Shown one piece after another: positions 1 to 6,251 of a stretch of 10,530 bases of DNA. Position 1 is the first letter of the stretch. Every line of letters begins with the position of its first letter. Source of the stretch: UBA6244 sp041582875 (lineage in GTDB: Bacteria; Bacteroidota; Bacteroidia; Bacteroidales; F082); the NCBI GenBank assembly GCA_041582875.1, contig JBFHGX010000135.1:1-10530 (forward strand), given 5' to 3'. The translations under genes were made by a program, and so were the position numbers. The notes under the pieces were generated by a model. It saw nothing but the letters and a program-made list of their open reading frames with translations, searched no databases and was not told the origin of the DNA.

Positions 1-36
1 ATGGTAACTACAGGAATCCGCCATTTTAAACATTAA
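1..36 (+). CDS. purH: C-terminal tail of bifunctional AICAR transformylase/IMP cyclohydrolase PurH (partial)
   Basis: The first 11 codons in frame 1 read MVTTGIRHFKH and end in TAA at 34-36. A terminal (T/V)G(I/V)RHF(K/R)H motif is the characteristic C-terminus of PurH, the enzyme for the last two steps of de novo IMP synthesis in the cytoplasm. The rest of the gene lies before the window. purH directly upstream of mreB is a common arrangement in Bacteroidota, which supports the call. Only 21 bases separate its stop from the mreB start and no promoter is visible there, so mreB is probably read through from purH. The identification rests on 11 residues plus synteny. Confidence 0.85.
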   Translation: MVTTGIRHFKH

Positions 37-57
37 CGACTTTATAAAAATACAAAT

Positions 58-1080
58 ATGGGATTGTTTTCATTTCTAACCAAAGAAATTGCCATTGACC
101 TTGGCACAGCCAACACCATTATTATTTACAATGATAAAGTAATTGTGGATGAGCCTTCTATTGTGGCATTGGAGCGGAATACAGGCAAGATTATTGCCGT
201 TGGAAAAAAAGCCATGATGATGCATGGCAAAACGCATGAAAACATCAAAACCATTCGGCCTTTACGCGATGGGGTAATTGCTGATTTTCAAAGTGCTGAA
301 TACATGATCAGGGAAATGATTAAGATGATTGGCATGAAGAAAACCATTTTTCCACCAGCCTTGCGCATGGTTATTTGTATTCCATCAGGAATTACCGAAG
401 TGGAAGAACGTGCGGTAAAGGATTCGGCTGAACAAGCGGGAGCTAAAGAAATTAGGCTGATTCATGAGCCAATGGCTGCTGCCATTGGTATTGGAATCGA
501 CGTGTTGGAACCAACCGGTAATATGATTATCGATATTGGGGGTGGAACCAGCGAAATTGCAGTTATCGCTTTGGGCGGAATTGTGAATAATACCTCCATT
601 CGCATTGCAGGCGATGATTTTAATGCTGATATAGAAGAATACATGCGTAAACAGCATAACATTACCATTGGTGAACGTACCGCTGAGCGCATTAAAATTG
701 AAGTGGGAGCAGCCATTACTGAACTCGATAATCCACCTGATGACTATGCTGTTCATGGTCGCGATATGCTTACGGGTATTCCAAAAGAGGTTACTGTAAA
801 TTACAAGGAAATAGCCAGTTGCTTGGATAAGTCCATTTCGAAAATTGAAGCTGCGGTGCTCAATGCACTTGAAAAAACACCACCAGAACTTTCTGCAGAT
901 ATTTTTCGTACAGGAATATATTTAGCCGGTGGAGGATCCATGTTGCGCGGACTCGATAAGCGTCTGCATCACAAAACCAAACTCAGTGTTCACGTTGCCG
1001 AAGATCCGTTGCGTGCTGTAGCCAGAGGTACCGGAATTGCATTGAAAAACTTTGATAAATTTACTTTCCTCATCCGATAA
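58..1080 (+). CDS. mreB: Rod shape-determining actin homolog MreB
   Basis: Encodes 340 residues, the usual MreB length. MreB is a bacterial actin that polymerises on ATP along the inner membrane and positions the peptidoglycan elongation machinery. The actin-fold nucleotide motifs are in order: phosphate-1 loop DLGTANT (14-20), phosphate-2 loop DIGGGTSE (159-166), GERTAE (205-210) and the adenosine-binding LAGGGSMLRG (289-298). The N-terminal MGLFSF segment is the expected hydrophobic membrane anchor. ATG 58 is chosen because it precedes this anchor and follows an A-rich leader typical of the phylum. It is the first of three shape genes, with mreC starting 22 bases after its stop. No promoter was seen in the 21 bases after purH. 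There is no truncation or missing key residue. Confidence 0.98.
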   Translation: MGLFSFLTKEIAIDLGTANTIIIYNDKVIVDEPSIVALERNTGKIIAVGKKAMMMHGKTHENIKTIRPLRDGVIADFQSAEYMIREMIKMIGMKKTIFPPALRMVICIPSGITEVEERAVKDSAEQAGAKEIRLIHEPMAAAIGIGIDVLEPTGNMIIDIGGGTSEIAVIALGGIVNNTSIRIAGDDFNADIEEYMRKQHNITIGERTAERIKIEVGAAITELDNPPDDYAVHGRDMLTGIPKEVTVNYKEIASCLDKSISKIEAAVLNALEKTPPELSADIFRTGIYLAGGGSMLRGLDKRLHHKTKLSVHVAEDPLRAVARGTGIALKNFDKFTFLIR

Positions 1081-1102
1081 GGCGGTTGTAATCTGATACA
1101 CA

Positions 1103-1915
1103 ATGCGTAATCTGTTTCTGTTTTTTTATCGTAACCAGTTTTTTACGCTATTTGTCATTCTTGAGATTATTTCTTTGGTGCTTTTGAGCAATAGCCTTTC
1201 GTATCAGCGATCGTTGCGCTACAATACCGTAAGCGATTTAACAGGATCTGTTTTTTCAGGATATGGTTCTGTAACTCATTATTTTGGACTCATCCGTGAA
1301 AACGAAAAGTTGGTGGCCGAAAACGCACGATTACATACTTTGTTGTCAGGTGTAACGGATACTTCCGACACCATCGAAAAAATCGGTGATAGCCTTTATC
1401 ATTATATTCCTGCCACCGTTGTAAGTAACAGTGTCACCAAACAAAGCAATTTGATTATGGTTGATAAAGGTCTTACGGATGGAGTAAAAAAGGAAATGGG
1501 CGCTATTTCTTCAAATGGATTGGTGGGTATCGTGATTGGAGTTTCCAAACATTATTCGGTCATTATGTCGATGTTACACCATAACATGCGCATCAGTGCC
1601 AGGGTTAAGGCAAATAATCAATTGGTGAATGTAATTTGGGATCAATCTGATTATCAGATTGGAACCATTACGGATATCCCCTCACATTTGCAATTGGAAA
1701 AGGGCGATAGCATTGTTACCAGCGGAAATTCGCTGATTTTCCCCAAAAATATTCTCATTGGAACGGTTGAAAACCATGTGAAGGAAATAGGTGAACATTT
1801 GGGTTCTGCAGTTATCCGGTTTTCAACTGATTTCAACAGCTTAAAACACGTTTACCTCATCGAAAACTTCATGGTTTATGAACAGGATTCATTGTTAATG
1901 CAAATTGAAGAATAA
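1103..1915 (+). CDS. mreC: Rod shape-determining protein MreC
   Basis: Encodes 270 residues. MreC is a single-pass inner-membrane protein whose periplasmic beta domains link MreB to PBP2 and other elongasome parts. The layout fits: a short cytoplasmic N-terminus, one membrane helix at about 12-30, a predicted coiled coil at about 62-82 rich in E, N and L, then the two beta-barrel subdomains with conserved stretches DKGLTDGV (121-128), GLVGIV (139-144) and GDSIVTSG followed by FPKNILIGTV (201-222). The TAA stop shares one base with the mreD ATG (TAATG), so the two are probably translationally coupled. The product was recognised from architecture and motifs together with its position between mreB and mreD. 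Confidence 0.96.
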   Translation: MRNLFLFFYRNQFFTLFVILEIISLVLLSNSLSYQRSLRYNTVSDLTGSVFSGYGSVTHYFGLIRENEKLVAENARLHTLLSGVTDTSDTIEKIGDSLYHYIPATVVSNSVTKQSNLIMVDKGLTDGVKKEMGAISSNGLVGIVIGVSKHYSVIMSMLHHNMRISARVKANNQLVNVIWDQSDYQIGTITDIPSHLQLEKGDSIVTSGNSLIFPKNILIGTVENHVKEIGEHLGSAVIRFSTDFNSLKHVYLIENFMVYEQDSLLMQIEE

Positions 1916-2430
1916 TGAATCAGGTATTGTTTAAAAATATAGCCCGCTTTACACTGCTCATCTTATTGCAGGTGTTGATATTCAACAACATGAATTTGGG
2001 AGGATATTTAACTCCCGCCATTTATGTGTTGTTTATTTTATTATTACCACAGGCTATTAACAAGAGCATGTTGTTGATGTTGGGTTTTATTACGGGATTA
2101 ACCATCGATTTATTTTTGAATACACCCGGTCTTCATGCTGCAGCAACGGTACTTATGGCTTTTTCTCGTCCCGGAGTCATCAGGTTGTTTTTCCGTAATT
2201 TAGAATTTAGTCCCAATGAGGCCCCTGATATTTCGAAGCTCGGAATCAGTGGGTTTTTTAGGTATGCGGTAGTATTGGTTTTTATCCAACACGTTGCTTT
2301 GTTTGTATTGGAAGTGTTTAGCTTTAAGGATATATTATTTACGCTTTATCGGTCATTGTTAAGTTCGTTACTCACAACAGTTTTGATTATGGTGATTGTT
2401 TTACTCACCACAAAACGCAAAAAGCGATAA
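1915..2430 (+). CDS. mreD: Rod shape-determining membrane protein MreD
   Basis: Encodes 171 residues, normal for MreD, an integral inner-membrane partner of MreC in the elongasome. It is very hydrophobic, with about five helices (roughly 11-24, 33-48, 51-69, 116-134 and 146-166) and a basic tail ending KRKKR. The segment GLTIDLFLNTPGLHAAA (61-77), with the conserved Asp65 and the Gly72/His74 region, is the family signature. The start overlaps the mreC stop by one base. In many Bacteroidota the operon continues with mrdA and rodA. Here it ends, and the next gene lies 105 bases on behind its own promoter. Confidence 0.93.
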   Translation: MNQVLFKNIARFTLLILLQVLIFNNMNLGGYLTPAIYVLFILLLPQAINKSMLLMLGFITGLTIDLFLNTPGLHAAATVLMAFSRPGVIRLFFRNLEFSPNEAPDISKLGISGFFRYAVVLVFIQHVALFVLEVFSFKDILFTLYRSLLSSLLTTVLIMVIVLLTTKRKKR

Positions 2431-2460
2431 TTGACCTCAGTAATAATGATGACTCAAAAC

Positions 2461-2472
2461 ACAAATATTTGT
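2461..2472. repeat. 12-bp perfect palindrome upstream of the lipoprotein promoter
   Basis: ACAAATATTTGT is identical on both strands and lies 9 bases before the -33 TTG of the promoter at 2482-2510. This position suits a regulator site. It is AT-only except for the outer C/G pair, so chance occurrence in AT-rich intergenic DNA is quite possible. No regulator can be named. Confidence 0.3.
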
Positions 2473-2481
2473 TAATTATGT

Positions 2482-2510
2482 TTGTTGTTTCAACAAGGTG
2501 ATTAGCTTTG
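2482..2510 (+). promoter_or_regulatory. Bacteroidota-type promoter for the thioredoxin-fold lipoprotein gene
   Basis: A -33 TTG (2482-2484) and a -7 box TAGCTTTG (2503-2510) are separated by 18 bases, a full match to the phylum's TTG/TAnnTTTG consensus. Transcription would start near 2515-2518 and leave a leader of about 20 bases before ATG 2536. This argues that the lipoprotein is a separate unit from mreBCD. A weak hairpin (TTGTTG/CAACAA, 2482-2496) overlaps the -33 element but has too little GC to be a terminator. Confidence 0.65.
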
Positions 2511-2535
2511 TTCTCTGTTTTCCTTATGTAAAATC

Positions 2536-3660
2536 ATGAAATTTAATTCAATGAAAAAACTTTCTGTTCTTTTTTTGGTCGCTATTGTGATCATGTTTGC
2601 TGCTTGTACCCAGCCACACGCCAACGATAATTTTAATATCCAATTAACCTTGACAGGTGCCGGTACTGATACCATTTATTTAAAACAACGTGTTGATGGA
2701 GAAGTGGTTACATTTGATTCAGTCGCCTTTGTTGGTGACAAAGCTCAACTATGGGGTAGCGTTGAAATGCCGGAGTTTTTCTACCTGACTTTTAGCAAAA
2801 ACAAAGGTTATATACCGTTGTTTGTCGAGCAAGGTGATAATGTGTTAGCTGGTGATTATCTTGATTTAGAAAACGTTACTTTTTCAGGCTCATTGTCGCA
2901 AGATAACCTGGTGGCATTTAATATGGCTACACAAGCCTTTGATGACCAAATGAGTGAACTGGGACAACAGTATGGCCAGGCCAGACAATTGGGCGATACT
3001 ACCAGAATGAATGCCATTGAAGCCGAGTACATGAGTTTGGACGAGCAAAAAACGGATTATGTAACTCAATATGCATTCGATCATCCCGATCAGGTACTGT
3101 CAGCTTATATTATTTTGAGCAATTCGTATCAATATGAACTGGATATGCTCGATAGCTTAACCATGGCGTTTGCTCCTGAAATCAGTAAATCTATCTATGT
3201 TAAAAAATTGCAGGAGCATGTGGCAACATTAAAGAGATCAGCAGTAGGACAGCCATTTATCGATTTTACCATGGACGATATCAATGGGAATCCAATTATG
3301 CTTTCTTCTGTCGTAGGAAAAAATTATGTGTTAGTTGATTTCTGGGCATCCTGGTGTTCACCTTGTCGTGCCGAAAACCCCAATGTGGTAGCTGCTTACG
3401 AAAAGTACCATGATAAAGGATTCGATGTGTATGGTGTTTCTTTTGATAAAGATCATGATGGTTGGATCAATGCTATTGCCGACGATCAATTAGCCTGGAC
3501 ACAAGTTTCTGATTTAAAATATTGGAACTGTGCTGCTGGTAAGCTTTATGGAATTCAATCAATTCCCCAAAATATATTGATCAGCCCCGAAGGGATTATC
3601 ATTGATAAGAATCTCCGTGGTGAAGATTTGCATTTAAAACTACAGGAATTACTGGATTAA
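2536..3660 (+). CDS. Lipoprotein with DUF4369-like and TlpA/ResA-type thioredoxin domains
   Basis: Encodes 374 residues. It starts with a lipoprotein signal peptide: basic MKFNSMKK, a hydrophobic core, and a lipobox FAAC with the acylated Cys at 24. Residues about 32-125 look like the beta-rich DUF4369 domain often fused to Bacteroidota thiol oxidoreductases, followed by a helical linker (about 125-235). From about 236 comes an AhpC/TSA-TlpA thioredoxin fold with VDFWASWCSPC; the redox pair is Cys274 and Cys277, and the cis-proline is Pro344 in QSIPQN. Such proteins reduce or shuffle disulfides on exported proteins or apocytochromes; the substrate here is unknown. A second in-frame ATG at 2551 (Met6) gives an equally good signal peptide. 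It has its own promoter upstream and a strong terminator downstream, so it is probably monocistronic. Confidence 0.9.
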   Translation: MKFNSMKKLSVLFLVAIVIMFAACTQPHANDNFNIQLTLTGAGTDTIYLKQRVDGEVVTFDSVAFVGDKAQLWGSVEMPEFFYLTFSKNKGYIPLFVEQGDNVLAGDYLDLENVTFSGSLSQDNLVAFNMATQAFDDQMSELGQQYGQARQLGDTTRMNAIEAEYMSLDEQKTDYVTQYAFDHPDQVLSAYIILSNSYQYELDMLDSLTMAFAPEISKSIYVKKLQEHVATLKRSAVGQPFIDFTMDDINGNPIMLSSVVGKNYVLVDFWASWCSPCRAENPNVVAAYEKYHDKGFDVYGVSFDKDHDGWINAIADDQLAWTQVSDLKYWNCAAGKLYGIQSIPQNILISPEGIIIDKNLRGEDLHLKLQELLD

Positions 3661-3682
3661 AAATCCTTTAAACATATAATGT

Positions 3683-3715
3683 AAGGCGCAGATGATTATT
3701 TATCTGCGCTTTTTT
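3683..3715 (+). terminator. Intrinsic terminator after the lipoprotein gene
   Basis: An 8-bp perfect stem GCGCAGAT (3686-3693)/ATCTGCGC (3702-3709) with an 8-base loop is followed by six T (3710-3715). It begins 23 bases after the lipoprotein stop. It lies between convergent genes: the minus-strand dipeptidase ends at 3719. Read on the minus strand it lacks a following T-run, so it should act mainly on + strand transcripts. Confidence 0.9.
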
Positions 3716-3718
3716 CAT

Positions 3719-5308
3719 TTACAACTCTTTGGTGGTTCCCTTGATGAGGTGTTTGTCAGGATCCTGATCACGAACAAAGCGCAACCATGCTTCGGAATAG
3801 CCTTTGGTTTGGATACGGTTATGCTCATCTTTTATATAACCATCGTTGTATTTGGTGATGATGAAGTCACCCAGATCAAGCCATTGCTGATGCACCCATT
3901 CTCCTGTTTTTGCCGAATAGTTGGTTAAAAATGAAATGCGCTGTTCCTTAGTAAGTTTTAAGGCTTCTTTTTCGACGGACTCCTGCTTGACTACCATGAG
4001 GTTTTCCAGCTGATTTTGTTTTTGCTGAATGTCCACTACAATATCTTGATACCGTGTGTTGGCGTAATTGGCAGCCAAGTTGAATGCCCACCATGCCGAT
4101 TCACGCGAATAATGGTTGATATCTCCTGTTCGGTAAGGTTCCGAAATCGCGGTAACGCAGCAGTAAATGGGAAAATAGCACGTGGTATAACTGTCGTCAA
4201 CGCCAAACCACATTAAACCTCCAATTTCGTTGGGTAAAAAATCACGCAATTGAGCCACAAAACTAAAGGCTGTATTGTAAGTGCTGATGGCTCTTTCCCA
4301 TGAATATTCCAGAGAATCCACAGACCAACTGAGTGGTCTTACCCGGTTTGGATTTCCAAATGGGCCGGCTTCGGGACCTTGTGTCATATCAATTGGAGTT
4401 CCTTCGTAGTGATCGCGAGCCAAACCAAATACATCTTGTAGTGAAAGCTGATGATCGGGTGTAATAAAAAGAGGGTAGGGGTTGGCGTTTTCTATTCCAC
4501 GGCAATAATCCAAGGAAAATTCAAGCGAGGGAGCTGCCCGATTAAAAATGCTCCACACACGCGATTCGGTATATTTTAAATGATCGGGTGTTGGGAGGTC
4601 GTAAACCTCGTTAAAACGAAAGGGAAGTCCCATTGAGGGATCGAAATGGCCTTTTTCGATGGCTAGATTGATGATATTGGAAGAGTACAAGCAATTTTCA
4701 GTATCGTTCAAAGGAAATTCGCCAATGCGGGCATGGTTGGCATGGGCAGTCATCATGCCATCGGGCACTCGCTGAGCTACCCAAACAGCTCCACCTTTTC
4801 CACCTGTTCCAATCATTTCAAGCAACCAGGCTTCGTTGGGATCAGCAATTGAAAACGATTCGCCTTCGCTGCCATAGCCATAGGTTTCTGCCAGCGATGT
4901 CATCACATCAATGGCTTCACGGGCTGTTTTAGCACGTAGTAGGGCCAACTCCATCAACTCCCAGTATTTTAGTGGAAGATCTTTGTCCCACAGTTCTTCT
5001 CTGCCCATAAAGGTAGTTTCTCCAATGGCCAGTTGATGTTCGTTGATTTGAAACCCTACAATTCCGTAGGTATGTGGCACCTGATGCACTTTGTACGCTA
5101 TACCTGACATGCTGGTATAGGTGATTGAATCTCCTTCAGGATGATCGGCAGCAGATTTGGTGTTCAGGTGGTATAGCCATTCGCCATCATTGCTGTAATA
5201 GAGAAAAGTACTACCATCTGCAGAAGCGCCTTTGGTGACCAAAATGTTGGTGCAGGAAAATGCTGCTATTTGCATCGAAAAGAAAAGGAAAAAAAGGAGG
5301 TGTTTCAT
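3719..5308 (-). CDS. Secreted C69-family dipeptidase (Ntn hydrolase), paralog 1
   Basis: Encodes 529 residues. C69 (PepD-type) peptidases are N-terminal-nucleophile hydrolases that cleave dipeptides with an N-terminal Cys. A short signal peptide (MKH plus a hydrophobic run to Phe17) ends at AFS, directly followed by Cys19 in CTNILVTKGASADGS, the family's nucleophile segment. Further motifs are NEHQLAIGETTF (89-100), GREEL (102-106), GESFSIADPNEAWLLEMIG (150-168) and HANHARIGEFP (190-200). It is clearly paralogous to the product of 6252-8009 over nearly the whole length, but shorter. A lysine/glutamate-rich helical region lies near the C-terminus. It follows the membrane-protein gene (5345-5764) by 36 bases with no promoter box between, so the two are probably cotranscribed. 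Likely role: periplasmic or extracellular dipeptide breakdown; the substrate is unknown. Confidence 0.92.
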   Translation of the reverse strand: MKHLLFFLFFSMQIAAFSCTNILVTKGASADGSTFLYYSNDGEWLYHLNTKSAADHPEGDSITYTSMSGIAYKVHQVPHTYGIVGFQINEHQLAIGETTFMGREELWDKDLPLKYWELMELALLRAKTAREAIDVMTSLAETYGYGSEGESFSIADPNEAWLLEMIGTGGKGGAVWVAQRVPDGMMTAHANHARIGEFPLNDTENCLYSSNIINLAIEKGHFDPSMGLPFRFNEVYDLPTPDHLKYTESRVWSIFNRAAPSLEFSLDYCRGIENANPYPLFITPDHQLSLQDVFGLARDHYEGTPIDMTQGPEAGPFGNPNRVRPLSWSVDSLEYSWERAISTYNTAFSFVAQLRDFLPNEIGGLMWFGVDDSYTTCYFPIYCCVTAISEPYRTGDINHYSRESAWWAFNLAANYANTRYQDIVVDIQQKQNQLENLMVVKQESVEKEALKLTKEQRISFLTNYSAKTGEWVHQQWLDLGDFIITKYNDGYIKDEHNRIQTKGYSEAWLRFVRDQDPDKHLIKGTTKEL

Positions 5309-5344
5309 GTGTACGGTGCGTTAAATCAAGATTATTATTAACAA

Positions 5345-5764
5345 TCAATTCTTTTTAGAAATTTTTTCTGCAATCACTCCACCAATCCATGCCATTGGAA
5401 TATAAGCAATTAGGATATCTACGATAGCAAACCATAAAGGACCCGGTAACATATAATTGACCAAGATTCCTCCGACAAGAAATAAGCCACCAATGCTTAA
5501 TGAAAAAGCCATTTTATGATTGGCAGCAATTATTCCTGCCAAGAATGCTCCAACAAGGGTTCCAAGGGCATGAGCTAAAAATGGAAAAATGAAATATTCG
5601 GTTCCCAAAGTAGGCATAACAGCCGCTAAAGCACCCATGTCATCTGGATCGATGCCTGATATCGGAAAAAGGAGATGCCCGGTTTGGATAAGTCCCATAT
5701 TGATGACACTTCCTCCTAACCAGCCCAAAACAAAGGCCATGATATTTTTGAAGATAGGTTTCAT
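5345..5764 (-). CDS. Small four-helix membrane protein of unknown function
   Basis: Encodes 139 residues. I do not recognise a characterised family; similar short hypothetical membrane proteins occur in Bacteroidota. Four hydrophobic helices are visible at about 8-28, 56-80, 85-104 and 109-131, with basic residues at the N-terminus (KPIFK) and C-terminus (KISKKN). Features that might be conserved are GWLGGSV (14-20), the acidic loop SGIDPDD (36-42) and HALGT (65-69) in helix 2. The ATG overlaps the TGA of the truncated toxin frame (ATGA), and the gene probably shares a transcript with the antitoxin upstream and the dipeptidase 36 bases downstream. No function is proposed. Confidence 0.8.
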   Translation of the reverse strand: MKPIFKNIMAFVLGWLGGSVINMGLIQTGHLLFPISGIDPDDMGALAAVMPTLGTEYFIFPFLAHALGTLVGAFLAGIIAANHKMAFSLSIGGLFLVGGILVNYMLPGPLWFAIVDILIAYIPMAWIGGVIAEKISKKN

Positions 5765-5892
5765 ATTAACTCTTGATTGATGATATTATTCAATTTTTTT
5801 GTGTAATTCTTGTTTTGTTGAATATAAAATTGCATTAACTCGACCCGCTTTTCTTTAGCCTTTAATGACCAAATTATTCTTCGTTTAGCCAT
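5761..5892 (-). pseudogene. Truncated ParE/RelE-type toxin (N-terminal stub, 43 codons)
   Basis: An open frame starts with ATG at 5892, inside the 3' end of the antitoxin gene (19-base overlap), and ends with TGA at 5761. It begins MAKRRIIWSLKAKEKR and continues VELMQFYIQQNKNYTKKLNNI. This is the usual start of Bacteroidota ParE/RelE toxins: a short basic N-terminus, (I/V)IWS, then a helical pair with FYxxxN and YxKKL. Such toxins are normally about 95-105 residues. Here everything after the second helix is missing, including the beta-sheet core and the C-terminal (W/F)DxRQ(N/D)P-like region. The start, overlap and order (antitoxin first) are those of an intact module, so this is best read as a deleted toxin. 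No remainder was seen in the neighbouring bases. The identification is from pattern memory and was not searched. Confidence 0.68.
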
Positions 5893-6110
5893 ATCTCCAT
5901 ATCTTTTTCAAGCTGTTCATTGTCAATGTATAAACCTTTAGATAATTCCTTTTTCGAATTGATAATCTCAGTTTTAAGTTCAGGAGTAAGCTTGAGAATT
6001 TTCCCCTCAGATCTAGCATCCAAAATGGTTTTTATGGCTTTTAGAAACGAAACGTCTTCAATTTCGTTGATCCTTTGTATCAGGGCATTTTTAAGTTGTA
6101 TTGTGTTCAT
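5874..6110 (-). CDS. Type II antitoxin-like protein (partner of a ParE/RelE toxin)
   Basis: Encodes 78 residues from the ATG at 6110 (MNTIQLKNALIQRI). The sequence is helical and charged: ELEDVSFL-like IEDVSFLKAIKTILDAR (17-33), then KILKLTPELKTEIINSKKEL (38-57) and an acidic, Trp-containing tail ending EIWLNEE. This matches the small antitoxins that Bacteroidota pair with ParE/RelE toxins, whose C-terminal half wraps and blocks the toxin. An ATG two codons earlier (6116) and a TTG at 6143 are possible alternative starts but are less likely. The partner gene overlapping its 3' end is truncated, so this antitoxin may now be an orphan. The promoter and inverted repeat upstream suggest it could still be expressed and perhaps autoregulated. 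Confidence 0.75.
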   Translation of the reverse strand: MNTIQLKNALIQRINEIEDVSFLKAIKTILDARSEGKILKLTPELKTEIINSKKELSKGLYIDNEQLEKDMEIWLNEE

Positions 6111-6150
6111 AATCATAGTAATTAGGTAATAGAGAAGCACCAATTAAGCA

Positions 6151-6166
6151 ATATTTAACAAATATA
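6151..6166 (-). promoter_or_regulatory. Promoter -7 box with overlapping inverted repeat for the antitoxin gene
   Basis: On the minus strand TATATTTG (6166-6159) matches TAnnTTTG fully and lies about 48 bases before the antitoxin ATG. No clear TTG sits at the proper -33 distance. The box overlaps a 6-bp inverted repeat ATATTT/AAATAT (6151-6156 and 6160-6165), a plausible autorepression site. Both are AT-rich, so chance is not excluded. Confidence 0.42.
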
Positions 6167-6199
6167 CGAACAACCCATATGAAAATTGTTGTTTGCAAC

Positions 6200-6231
6200 A
6201 AAAAAGAGGAGCCCAACGGCTCCTCTTTTTT
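6200..6231 (-). terminator. Symmetric (bidirectional) intrinsic terminator after dipeptidase paralog 2
   Basis: A perfect 8-bp stem GAGGAGCC (6206-6213)/GGCTCCTC (6218-6225) with a CAAC loop is flanked by six A (6200-6205) and six T (6226-6231). On the minus strand it lies 20 bases after the stop of the 6252-8009 gene and ends in a T-run. Because of the A/T flanks it can work in both directions. It insulates the antitoxin unit from the upstream dipeptidase. Confidence 0.93.
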
Positions 6232-6251
6232 AACTTTTAAAGTTCGATGGC

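Noticed and set aside
385..756. Long antisense open frames (123 and 84 codons) opposite mreB.
   Set aside because: They mirror the codon pattern of a clear MreB coding sequence, lack recognisable domains and have no promoter or leader of their own.
2482..2496. Hairpin TTGTTG-TTT-CAACAA, with a near copy at 6186-6201, considered as a terminator or a repeated element.
   Set aside because: The stems are six base pairs with only two G-C pairs and lack a T-run. Two short copies in AT-rich spacers are expected by chance, and the first overlaps a good promoter.
3692..3928. 78-codon + strand open frame after the terminator.
   Set aside because: It starts inside the terminator hairpin and runs antisense to the conserved C-terminus of dipeptidase paralog 1.
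5290..5325. AGGAGG six bases before an ATG on the + strand (MCTVR, stop).
   Set aside because: The motif is the reverse complement of codons in the dipeptidase signal peptide, the frame has only five codons, and genes in this phylum seldom rely on Shine-Dalgarno sites.
5309..5344. Possible separate promoter for dipeptidase paralog 1.
   Set aside because: The 36-base gap contains no TAnnTTTG box or terminator, so cotranscription with the membrane-protein gene is the simpler reading.
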